DNA of 64,000 nucleotides, taken from Progne subis subis. Lineage: Eukaryota; Chordata; Aves; Passeriformes; Hirundinidae. Below, piece by piece: positions 44,301-54,004 of the stretch (positions are counted from its first letter, which is position 1; the number at the start of each line of letters is the position of its first letter). Position numbers and translations under genes: made by a program. The notes below the pieces were generated by a model. It worked only from the letters and a program-made list of their open reading frames with translations. It made no database searches and was not told the origin of the DNA. The DNA is taken from positions 1 through 64,000 of the forward strand of contig JAKJHU010000083.1 in the NCBI GenBank assembly GCA_022316685.1, written 5' to 3'.

Positions 44301-45470
44301 TTTTCATGTTACAAGCTGTAAAGTTGCACTAGCTCTGCTTTGCGAGAACAGTGCGCAGAGCTTTCGCTGTGTATGCTTCTTTTCATCGCTTTTGCACTGT
44401 GCACAGCATATGTGTGTTTTTCACCTGTTCTAGTAAGCAAACATGCTCCTGCAGCATTTCTCTGCTTCTGGAAGTGATTTCTGTGATTCTGATGCTCGGG
44501 TGTCTGTTTTCCATGTTAGCAACAAGTACAGCATGTATGCAGCATTTCTCTGCTTCTAGCAGTGATTTCTGTGATTCTGATGCTAGGGTCTCTGTTTTCC
44601 AGGTTTGCAACAAGTACAGCAAGTGGGTTGCTCTCTGCTTGCTTGGTTTTCATGTTACAAGCTGTAAAGTTGCACTAGCTCTGCTTTGCGAGAACAGTGC
44701 GCAGAGCTTTCGCTGTGTATGCTTCTTTTCATCGCTTTTGCACTGTGCACAGCATATGTGTGTTTTTCACCTGTTCTAGTAAGCAAACATGCTCCTGCAG
44801 CATTTCTCTGCTTCTGGAAGTGATTTCTGTGATTCTGATGCTCGGGTGTCTGTTTTCCATGTTAGCAACAAGTACAGCATGTATGCAGCATTTCTCTGCT
44901 TCTAGCAGTGATTTCTGTGATTCTGATGCTAGGGTCTCTGTTTTCCAGGTTTTCAACAAGTACAGCAAGTGGGTTGCTCTCTGCTTGCTTGGTTTTCATG
45001 TTACAAGCTGTAAAGTTGCACTAGCTCTGCTTTGCGAGAACAGTGCGCAGAGCTTTCGCTGTGTATGCTTCTTTTCATCGCTTTTGCACTGTGCACAGCA
45101 TATGTGTGTTTTTCACCTGTTCTAGTAAGCAAACATGCTCCTGCAGCATTTCTCTGCTTCTGGAAGTGATTTCTGTGATTCTGATGCTCGGGTGTCTGTT
45201 TTCCATGTTAGCAACAAGTACAGCATGTATGCAGCATTTCTCTGCTTCTAGCAGTGATTTCTGTGAATCTGATGCTAGGGTGTCTGTTTTCCAGGTTTGC
45301 AACAAGTACAGCAAGTGGGTTGCTCTCTGCTTGCTTGGTTTTCATGTTACAAGCTGTAAAGTTGCACTAGCTCTGCTTTGCGAGAACAGTGCGCAGAGCT
45401 TTCGCTGTGTATGCTTCTTTTCATCGGTTTTGCACTGTGCACAGCATATGTGTGTTTTTCACCTGTTCTA

Positions 45471-45728
45471 GTAAGCAAACATGCTCCTGCAGCATTTCTC
45501 TGCTTCTGGAAGTGATTTCTGTGATTCTGATGCTAGGGTGTCTGTTTTCCAGGTTTGCAACAAGTACAGCAAGTGGGTTGCTCTCTGCTTGCTTGGTTTT
45601 CATGTTACAAGCTGTAAAGTTGCACTAGCTCTGCTTTGCGAGAACAGTGCGCAGAGCTTTCGCTGTGTATGCTTCTTTTCATCGCTTTTGCACTGTGCAC
45701 AGCATATGTGTGTTTTTCACCTGTTCTA
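45471..45728. repeat. Sat2 short 258-bp unit, second
   Basis: The same hybrid module as in the unit near 41.06 kb, including 'gctagggtgtctg', lies 4411 bp away. The two short units share a breakpoint, so one probably gave rise to the other by block duplication or exchange. Confidence 0.9.
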
Positions 45729-47540
45729 GTAAGCAAACATGCTCCTGCAGCATTTCTCTGCTTCTGGAAGTGATTTCTGTGATTCTGATGCTCGGGTGTC
45801 TGTTTTCCATGTTAGCAACAAGTACAGCATGTATGCAGCATTTCTCTGCTTCTAGCAGTGATTTCTGTGATTCTGATGCTAGGGTCTCTGTTTTCCAGGT
45901 TTGCAACAAGTACAGCAAGTGGGTTGCTCTCTGCTTGCTTGGTTTTCATGTTACAAGCTGTAAAGTTGCACTAGCTCTGCTTTGCGAGAACAGTGCGCAG
46001 AGCTTTCGCTGTGTATGCTTCTTTTCATCGGTTTTGCACTGTGCACAGCATATGTGTGTTTTTCACCTGTTCTAGTAAGCAAACATGCTCCTGCAGCATT
46101 TCTCTGCTTCTGGAAGTGATTTCTGTGATTCTGATGCTCGGGTGTCTGTTTTCCATGTTAGCAACAAGTACAGCATGTATGCAGCATTTCTCTGCTTCTA
46201 GCAGTGATTTCTGTGATTCTGATGCTAGGGTCTCTGTTTTCCAGGTTTGCAACAAGTACAGCAAGTGGGTTGCTCTCTGCTTGCTTGGTTTTCATGTTAC
46301 AAGCTGTAAAGTTGCACTAGCTCTGCTTTGCGAGAACAGTGCGCAGAGCTTTCGCTGTGTATGCTTCTTTTCATCGCTTTTGCACTGTGCACAGCATATG
46401 TGTGTTTTTCACCTGTTCTAGTAAGCAAACATGCTCCTGCAGCATTTCTCTGCTTCTGGAAGTGATTTCTGTGATTCTGATGCTCGGGTGTCTGTTTTCC
46501 ATGTTAGCAACAAGTACAGCATGTATGCAGCATTTCTCTGCTTCTAGCAGTGATTTCTGTGATTCTGATGCTAGGGTCTCTGTTTTCCAGGTTTGCAACA
46601 AGTACAGCAAGTGGGTTGCTCTCTGCTTGCTTGGTTTTCATGTTACAAGCTGTAAAGTTGCACTAGCTCTGCTTTGCGAGAACAGTGCGCAGAGCTTTCG
46701 CTGTGTATGCTTCTTTTCATCGGTTTTGCACTGTGCACAGCATATGTGTGTTTTTCACCTGTTCTAGTAAGCAAACATGCTCCTGCAGCATTTCTCTGCT
46801 TCTGGAAGTGATTTCTGTGATTCTGATGCTCGGGTGTCTGTTTTCCATGTTAGCAACAAGTACAGCATGTATGCAGCATTTCTCTGCTTCTAGCAGTGAT
46901 TTCTGTGATTCTGATGCTAGGGTCTCTGTTTTCCAGGTTTGCAACAAGTACAGCAAGTGGGTTGCTCTCTGCTTGCTTGGTTTTCATGTTACAAGCTGTA
47001 AAGTTGCACTAGCTCTGCTTTGCGAGAACAGTGCGCAGAGCTTTCGCTGTGTATGCTTCTTTTCATCGGTTTTGCACTGTGCACAGCATATGTGTGTTTT
47101 TCACCTGTTCTAGTAAGCAAACATGCTCCTGCAGCATTTCTCTGCTTCTGGAAGTGATTTCTGTGATTCTGATGCTCGGGTGTCTGTTTTCCATGTTAGC
47201 AACAAGTACAGCATGTATGCAGCATTTCTCTGCTTCTAGCAGTGATTTCTGTGATTCTGATGCTAGGGTCTCTGTTTTCCAGGTTTGCAACAAGTACAGC
47301 AAGTGGGTTGCTCTCTGCTTGCTTGGTTTTCATGTTACAAGCTGTAAAGTTGCACTAGCTCTGCTTTGCGAGAACAGTGCGCAGAGCTTTCGCTGTGTAT
47401 GCTTCTTTTCATCGCTTTTGCACTGTGCACAGCATATGTGTGTTTTTCACCTGTTCTAGTAAGCAAACATGCTCCTGCAGCATTTCTCTGCTTCTGGAAG
47501 TGATTTCTGTGATTCTGATGCTCGGGTGTCTGTTTCCAGG

Positions 47541-48175
47541 TGTCTTAGTTTGAAAAAAAAGACAGTTGTCTGCTAAGGAGAGGCAAGCCTCCGGGTTATT
47601 ATAATTTAGAAGATTAAAAAAAAACTTTCGGTCAGAGCTATAGGGAAAAGGAATAACAGTCCTTTACTAGTAAATACAACAGGACAGACAAACAACAACA
47701 GCACTTATAATAACAGTAAAACAGAACCAAGAACCCTGAGGGCAAACGGTGGCAAAGTCCGTCGCTGATGGCTGCAAGCTGGAAGCGATGGATTTGTCCT
47801 CAGCAGGCAGGCAGGGAGTGCCCCGGCAGGACAAAGTGGGCAGTGCCGAAGAACTCGCAGCGGCTGGACCCCGGGCTGACCCAAAATCCAGCAGGGTAAC
47901 GAAGAAACTCCGAATTCCTGGGCGCTCCAACAGACGATAGAATTCCCAGGACCAAACTCCTCCGTTAGCTGTGGACTCCAGGCAGCTACCCGTAGTCCGA
48001 CCGTCCTCCCCGGGAAAGCTGAGAGAAGTGAGGCCACCCCCCAGCTCTCTCCGGAGCCTCCTCCCTTCCCCAAAACCAAGTGATCAACTTCTTTTGTCAG
48101 GTTAAGCACCGCTTAAACTGCCCCTACTTAAACGAGGGGGGGGAAAAATTCTACAGGAGAACTTAACCCTCAACA
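47541..48175 (-). repeat. ERV2 3' LTR (left copy)
   Basis: 635 bp, tgtcttagtttg...ccctcaaca. The minus strand carries TTATTATAAGTGC (TATA-like, near 47705-47713) followed by AGTAAA, a possible non-canonical poly(A) signal, near 47673-47668. U3 lies at the 48175 end. Confidence 0.93.
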
Positions 48176-48210
48176 TTATCCACCCCGAATTTTTCCCACC
48201 CTAACATATT
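48176..48210 (-). promoter_or_regulatory. ERV2 polypurine-tract region
   Basis: The minus strand reads GGGTGGGAAAAATTCGGGG, then TGGATAA, before the 3' LTR: purine-rich but interrupted, and less perfect than in ERV1. It occupies the only non-coding DNA between integrase and the LTR. Confidence 0.5.
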
Positions 48211-48285
48211 ACATTGAATTTAAACCTTTAAATAATATACATATATATATACACGTGAATATAAATACAGACACAGTCACAGTAT

Positions 48286-49122
48286 TCACCGAAAAACAAG
48301 GTCCCCTTGAGGTATGCAGCGGGTCTCTCCATCCTTTTGCATCACCCACCATGTGCAGCCAGGTCCCTGAGCAAAAACCACCCCACGAGCGGGATTGTCT
48401 TTGCTGGAGGCAGAATTAATCCAGACAGTTTTTCCCAGCATTCCTCTCATGTGTACCACTGGAACCTTATCTCCATCTCTTGTTCTCAGGGGCTCAGACT
48501 GGGCAGGGCCTGCTCGGTTGGTGGAACCTCGAGTGTTCACTAACCAGGTGGCCTTTGCTAAATTAATCTCCCAGTTCTTGAAAGTCCCCCCACCCAGTGC
48601 CTTCAAAGTGGTTTTAAGCAGGCCATTGCACCGTTCAACTTTCCCGGCTGCTGGCGCATGATAAGGAATATGGTACACCCACTCAATGCCATGTTCTCTA
48701 GCCCAGGTGTTTATAAGGCTGTTCTTGAAATGAGTCCCATTGTCTGACTCAATCCTCTCAGGGGTACCATGTCTCCACAGGATTTGCTTTTCAAGGCCCA
48801 GGATGGTGTTCCGGGCAGTAGCGTGAGGCACAGGGTAGGTCTCCAACCATCCAGTGGTGGCTTCCACCATGGTCAGCACATAGTGCTTGCCTTGGCGGGT
48901 TTGGGGAAGGGTGATGTAGTCAATCTGCCAGGCTTCCCCGTACTTATACTTGGACCATCGCCCGCCATACCATAGGGGCTTCACCCGCTTGGCCTGTTTG
49001 ATGGTAGCACACGTCTCACAGTCATGGATAACCTGAGAAATACTGTCCATGGTTAGATCCACCCCTCGGTCTCGTGCCCACTTATAGGTGGCATCTCTGC
49101 CCTGAGTGACCTGAGGCATCAT
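48286..49122 (-). pseudogene. pol: ERV2 integrase
   Basis: A 278-codon frame. The zinc-domain cysteines are C35 and C38 (DCETC); the matching histidines are in the preceding frame. The catalytic triad is D68 (WQIDYITLP), D127 (ESDNGTHF) and E163 (GKVERCNG), with D127-E163 spacing of 35. The C-terminal domain ends at the stop at 48286. One indel near 49110 separates it from RNase H. The first residues come from overlap reading. Confidence 0.88.
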
Positions 49123-50610
49123 GGGCCCATCGAGCTAGGAACAACTCTCCCTTGTGTTGCCAATCTAAGTCTATCTTTGACACCTCTATCTTTGCAGCTT
49201 GATCTACCTGCTCGTTGTTTCGGTGCTCCTCATTAGCCCGACTCTTGGGGACATGGGCATCTACATGACGGACTTTGACAGGTAGCTTCTCTACCCTAGT
49301 GGCAATGTCCTTCCACTCATCTGCAGCCCAGATTGGCTTTCCTCTACGCTGCCAATTGGCCTTTTTCCACCTGTCCAGCCAACCCCATAGAGCATTGGCT
49401 ACCATCCACGAATCAGTGTAGAGGTAGAGCTTTGGCCACTTCTCTCTTTCAGCAATGTCCAGGGCCAGTTGAACAGCTTTGAGTTCAGCAAGTTGGCTTG
49501 ACCCACCTTCTCCTTCAGTGGCTTCTGCAACTTGTCGTGTGGGGCTCCATACAGCTGCTTTCCACTTCCGGTTCATCCCTACGATGCGGCAGGATCCATC
49601 AGTGAAAAGAGCATAGCGTGTTTCTTCTGCTGGTAGTTGGTTGTATGGTGGACCCTCTTCTGCACGTGTCACTTGTTCCTGCTCCTCTTCATCTGTGAGA
49701 CCAAAGTTCTCACCTTCTGGCCAGTTTGTAATTATCTCCAAAATCCCAGGGCGATTTGGGTTTCCAATGCGGGCACGCTGAGTGATGAGGGCGATCCATT
49801 TGCTCCACGTGGCGTCGGTGGCATGATGGGTGGAGGGAACCTTTCCTTTAAACATCCACCCCAGCACTGGTAGTCGAGGTGCCAGCAGGAGTTGTGCTTC
49901 TGTGCCAATCACCTCTGAGGCAGCTTGAACTCCTTCATAGGCGGCCAAGATTTCCTTCTCTGTTGGAGTGTAGTTGGCTTCAGACCCTCTGTAGCTTCGG
50001 CTCCAGAATCCCAGTGGTCGGCCCCGAGTCTCCCCAGGCACCTTCTGCCAAAGGCTCCAGGACAGGCCATTGTTCCCGGCTGCTGAGTAGAGCACGTTCT
50101 TCACATCTGGTCCCGTCCTGACTGGGCCAAGGGCTACTGCATGAGCGATTTCCTGCTTGATCTGGGCAAAGGCTTGTTGCTGTTCAGGGCCCCAGTGGAA
50201 ATCGTTCTTCTTGCGGGTGACCAGGTAGAGAGGGCTCACAATCTGGCTGTACTCAGGAATGTGCATCCTCCAGAAACCTATGGCGCCTAGGAAAGCTTGT
50301 GTTTCCTTCTTGCTGGTTGGTGGGGACATTGCGGTGATCTTATTGATGACCTCAGTGGGAATCTGCCGCCGTCCATCTTGCCACTTTACTCCCAGGAACT
50401 GGATCTCTCGGGCAGGTCCCTTGACCTTGCTCTGCTTGATGGCAAAACCAGCTTTCAGGAGAATTTGGATGATCTTCTCTCCTTTCTCAAACACTTCCAT
50501 TGCCGTGTTCCCCCACACAATGATGTCATCGATATACTGTAGGTGCTCCGGAGCCTCACCCTTTTCCAGTGCAGCCTGGATCAGTCCATGGCAGATGGTG
50601 GGGCTGTGCT
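49082..50610 (-). pseudogene. pol: ERV2 RT palm/thumb, RNase H and integrase start
   Basis: The open frame begins at 50797 but is RT only from about 50610. Counting from 50797: YIDD catalytic box at 88-91; RT palm and thumb to ~330; RNase H with D400 (FTDGS), E438 (AELKA), D462 (YTDSW) and D532 (NNEQVD), all four acidic residues. It enters the integrase zinc domain (HDASGH at 559-564) before a frame change near 49110. YIDD is a variant of the common YMDD/YVDD. This long frame is intact from RT through RNase H. Confidence 0.88.
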
Positions 50611-51572
50611 TTCCACCCCTGGGGCAGTCGGTTCCAGGTGTACTGCACGCCCCTCCAGGTGAAAGCAAACTGAGGCCTGCATTCTGCAGCCAGAGGAATG
50701 GAGAAAAATGCGTTAGCAATGTCAATGGTGGCGTACCATTTTGCTGCCTTGGACTCCAGCTCGTACTGGAGTTCCAGCATGTCCGGCACAGCAGCACTCA
50801 GTGGTGGAGTCACTTCGTTCAAGGCACGGTAGTCCACAGTCAATCTCCATTCTCCGTCAGACTTGCGCACAGGCCAGATGGGGCTGTTGAAGGGTGAGTG
50901 GGTTTTGCTGACCACCCCTTGGCTCTCCAGCTCACGGATCATCTTGTGGATGGGGATCACGGCATCTCGATTTGTCCGGTACTGTCGGCGGTGCACCGTC
51001 GAGGTGGCAACTGGAACTCGTTGCTCTTCTACCTTTAGGAGTCCTACTGCAGATGGGTTCTCCGACAGTCCAGGCAAGCTATTCAATTTCTTAATGCCCT
51101 CTGCCTCCACAGCTGCTATTCCAAAAGCCCACCTGAGTCCTTTAGAGTCTTTGTAATAGCCATTCCGGAGGAAGTCTATGCCCAAAATACACGGGGCCCC
51201 TGAGCCAGTCACAATTGGATGTTTCTGCCACTCCTTCCCGGTCAGGCTCACCTCGGCTTCCAACAGAGTCAATTCCTGTGATCCCCCCGTCACCCCGGCA
51301 ATGGAAATAGGTTCTGTCCCCACATATTCCGATGGTATCAGTGTACACTGCGAACCAGTATCAACTAAAGCTTCGTATTTCTGTGGCTCTGATGTGCCAG
51401 GCCATCGAATCCACACCTGTCCAATAGATCCGGTTTTCCCGTGCCTCTCCCTGGCTAGAGGCAGGGCCCCTCTAGCACTGGTCATTACTCCCTTCCTGGG
51501 CATACATGGTAGAGGTTCCTTCACAGGGATCTGACATATCCTCACTTCTATAATACCTGGCAGCTTGGTCAT
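50556..51572 (-). pseudogene. pol: ERV2 protease and RT N-terminal half
   Basis: The protease motif DTGSQ lies at residues 71-75 (EALVDTGSQCTLIP) and CILGIDFLR near 128-136. RT follows with WRLTVDYRALN (242-252), catalytic D284 (ATIDIANAF) and LPQG (316-319). Just after this, near 50610, the frame is lost; the last 18 or so residues of the open frame are out of frame. The pol frame is +1 relative to the gag frame it overlaps. Confidence 0.85.
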
Positions 51573-52323
51573 GTGAGGTTGAGGCTACCTTCATCTTAGT
51601 GGAACCCCCTCGGTTAGTGTTTCTCTCTTTGAGCTCACGCACCCGTGCTGCCAGGGCAGAAGTGGGTTTCCCATGCCACCTTCCCATGTCTTCCCCATGG
51701 TCACTCAGAAAGAACCACAGGTCAGCTCGTGGGGTGTACCCTCTCTCTCTAGCTGGGGGCCGTTGAGCTCTGACTCTGGGGCCTGTAACTCGCACCGGTG
51801 CCACACAGGAACTGTTCCTCCTCATCTCCTCCCTCACCTCCCTCATCTCCTCTCTGAGTTCCTTAACCATGGCAGAGACCTGAGCCTGCATTGGGCCACT
51901 GATCATGCTCTCATAATTTCTAAGCTTGTTGGCCACAGAACCCACTGTCTCTCGGTTGTTATCGGCATTAATTGTTGCAATGAAGGTGGCATATTGAGAT
52001 GGTCCTAGAGTTGCCAGGTTCCACAGCATTTGCCCTGTGCACCTGACTTTGTCGGGGTCATTATCATGCTGTCCACCCCTCCCAAAGAGTACCTCCAATA
52101 CTGCCACTTCTCTCAGCTGTTGGATCCCTTCCTCAAGGGTCTTCCAGCGCATTCTATGATGGTGCTCCTGCATTCTGTCTCTGTGGACAAACCTCTCCCT
52201 TACACTCATTAAAAGCCGCTCCCAAAGGGAAAGGGGCCCTGGCTCCCTTACAAATACCTGATTCACACCCGAGTCCTGGGTCAAGGGTCCCAAATTCCTT
52301 GCCTCACTACTATCTAGCTGCAC
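51472..52323 (-). pseudogene. gag: ERV2 gag capsid-like and C-terminal region
   Basis: A 283-codon frame opening on a GTG, with no ATG at its start. It contains a helical capsid-like stretch (TLEEGIQQLREVAVLEVLFG, MLWNLATLGPSQYATFIATI), a Glu/Arg coiled-coil-like run (MVKELREEMREVREEMRR) and an arginine/proline-rich region (VRAQRPPARERG). No CCHC zinc knuckle is visible. An Arg-rich nucleic-acid-binding tail instead of a knuckle is known from spumavirus-type gags, which share ancestry with ERVL; applying this here is inference. It overlaps the pol frame by about 100 bp. Confidence 0.7.
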
Positions 52324-52352
52324 GCCTGTTCCAATAAGGTCCCAGACCCGAA

Positions 52353-52547
52353 CTAACCAGGCTGTATAAGCCTCACGTCCCCGTCGTGCAAGATCTTTTG
52401 CAGATTACGGAGACTTTCATATGTCAGGGACTCGGTGATGATCTCAACCTCTGAGTCCCCCGCGGGTTGTGAGGGCCCTCCTTTCTTATCCTTGTTGCCT
52501 GGGTGCTCTGATTTCACCTTGTACTTCTTTGTTTCCACAGGGGCCAC
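52353..52547 (-). pseudogene. gag: ERV2 gag middle fragment
   Basis: A short frame continuing gag between two frame changes (near 52545 and 52350). It holds a lysine-rich patch and LTYESLRNLQKILHDGDVR, which leads into the capsid-like part. Its ends are set by the frame changes, not by start or stop signals. Confidence 0.55.
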
Positions 52548-53335
52548 TGCTGCTGGCTGTGGCTGCCCCTGTGGTTCAGCTGGAACCTGGACGGTTGTGA
52601 CGTCTGTGGGTTCCGCTGCTGCACATCAGACTCTCCTTTGTCGGGGCAGGGGGAGGGTTTCCCAGCAGCTGGGGCTAATGAGGCTACTACAGGGGCAAGG
52701 TACTCCCTCAGCATCTGCCCCATCTCACGGATCTCCTTCACCCAATCTGGGTGGTTTATTCCTGAGGCAGGCTGTGGGGCAGGCTCAGGCTGTGGGACGG
52801 GCTCAGGCTGTGGGGCAGTATCCTTATTCTCTAGGGGAGGTATCAGGGTGGTTACCCAGTCCAGTCTCCCCTTATCTCTAAATGCTACACAGAACAGGCA
52901 TACCAGCAACACCAGCCACTGTATGATGTCATTAACATTCAAAGATTTGAACCCTTCAAAGACTGGTGGGGTAGGCCCAAAGAGCTGGGTGAAGGGTTGG
53001 GAAAAGGTTTCCCCTGGTATTATTTCCTCACAGTATGTACCGTTCTTAAAATAACCCCAAAAACACACAGTCAGTGTATGATAGCCCTGAATCCATGTGC
53101 CTGCCTTCCAGAGAAAATTAAAAATCCAGGATTTCCTCACTTCGTTAACCCATATAGCAAACTGGATGACAGCCACAGCAACCTTAGTTACAGGGCCCAT
53201 GTTTAGAAAAGGCCCTGCAAATGGGAGAAATACGGCCACACCCACATGCCACCCGAACCAGACAAAGGCAGACCACATGATGCCCAGTACACAACAATGT
53301 AGGCACTTAAGAACTGTTATTCCTTTTTCTCTCAA
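52514..53335 (-). pseudogene. gag: ERV2 gag N-terminal frame with membrane segments
   Basis: The first frame after the primer site. The start at 53335 is TTG and the frame is open further upstream; the first ATG is at 53278. Hydrophobic segments lie at residues ~11-40, ~47-64 and ~137-152, with an NGT glycosylation-type sequon at 98-100. A PQPEP repeat (~175-189) and a hydrophilic C-terminal part follow. The frame continues into the next gag frame after a shift near 52545. Its position says gag, but the membrane segments are unusual for a gag protein. I do not recognise the domain; it might be an accessory membrane protein or a leader-like region. Confidence 0.6.
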
Positions 53336-53345
53336 TGACCCTCGA

Positions 53346-53365
53346 GCCCCACGAATTGGGCGCCA
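53346..53365 (-). promoter_or_regulatory. ERV2 primer-binding site (tRNA-Lys-like)
   Basis: The minus strand, after the LTR and a five-base spacer, reads TGGCGCCCAATTCGTGGGGC. It matches the lysine-tRNA(CUU) complement except for two extra T after position 10. This is unexpected, because classical mammalian ERVL uses a leucine tRNA. Assignment is inferred. Confidence 0.6.
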
Positions 53366-53370
53366 AATTC

Positions 53371-54004
53371 TGTCTTGGTTTGAAAAAAAGACAGTTGTCT
53401 GCTAAGGAGAGGCAAGCCTCCGGGTTATTATAATTTAGAAGATTAAAAAAAAAAAACTTTCGGTCAGAGCTATAGGGAAAAGGAATAACAGTCCTTTACT
53501 AGTAAATACAACAGGACAGACAAACAACAACAGCACTTATAATAACAGTAAAACAGAACCAAGAACCCTGAGGGCAAACGGTGGCAAAGTCCGTCGCTGA
53601 TGGCTGCAAGCTGGAAGCGATGGATTGTCCTCAGCAGGCAGGCAGGGAGTGCCCCGGCAGGCAAAGTGGGCAGTGCCGAAGAACTCGCAGCGGCTGGACC
53701 CCGGGCTGACCCAAAATCCAGCAGGGTAACGAAGAAACTCCGAATTCCTGGGCGCTCCAACAGACGATAGAATTCCCAGGACCAAACTCCTCCGTTAGCT
53801 GTGGACTCCAGGCAGCTACCCGTAGTCCGACCGTCCTCCCCGGGAAAGCTGAGAGAAGTGAAGCCACCCCCCAGCTCTCTCCGGAGCCTCCTCCCTTCCC
53901 CAAAACCAAGTGATCAACTTCTTTTGTCAGGTTAAGCACCGCTTAAACTGCCCCTACTTAAACGAGGGGGGGAAAAATTCTACAGGAGAACTTAACCCTC
54001 AACA
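53371..54004 (-). repeat. ERV2 5' LTR (right copy)
   Basis: 634 bp, starting tgtcttggtttg. By eye it differs from the left copy at two bases (agttt/ggttt at the start; gaggcc/gaagcc) plus indels, mostly in homopolymers. It would be the promoter LTR. The sequence beyond 54004 is not Sat2. Confidence 0.93.

Larger units (their letters stand above)
39770..47540. repeat. Sat2 tandem satellite (346-bp unit)
   Basis: About 22 tandem copies with a 346-bp period (347 where a base is inserted). A unit reads: 88-bp module 1, a diverged 88-bp module 2, then about 170 bp (gtgggttgctctctgcttgc ... cctgttctagtaagcaaaca). The anchor gtgcgcagagctttcgctgt recurs throughout. Long open frames on both strands (142 and 79 codons) repeat with the units; they follow from high identity and a period nearly divisible by three, and show no domain. 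I do not recognise the satellite. Confidence 0.95.
47541..54004 (-). mobile_element. ERV2: ERVL-like provirus at the Sat2 edge
   Basis: Two LTRs of 634-635 bp flank a minus-strand gag-pro-pol with no env; only about 110 bp separate the integrase stop from the 3' LTR. RT (QYIDDIIVWG), integrase and the lack of env resemble class III ERVL elements (family knowledge). LTRs differ by two substitutions plus single-base and homopolymer length changes, so the element looks recent. The flanks do not match: 'tttccagg' on the left inside Sat2, 'gtggtgaag' on the right, so no target duplication is visible. Confidence 0.92.

Noticed and set aside
39939..47459. Repeated 142-codon plus-strand and 79-codon minus-strand frames in Sat2
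   Set aside because: They repeat only because the 346-bp units are almost identical. Both strands are open at once and a single base insertion breaks some copies. No known domain.
39772..47540. CRISPR-like array
   Set aside because: Repeat units are contiguous with no unique spacers and the context is a vertebrate genome with ERVs and CR1. It is a tandem satellite.
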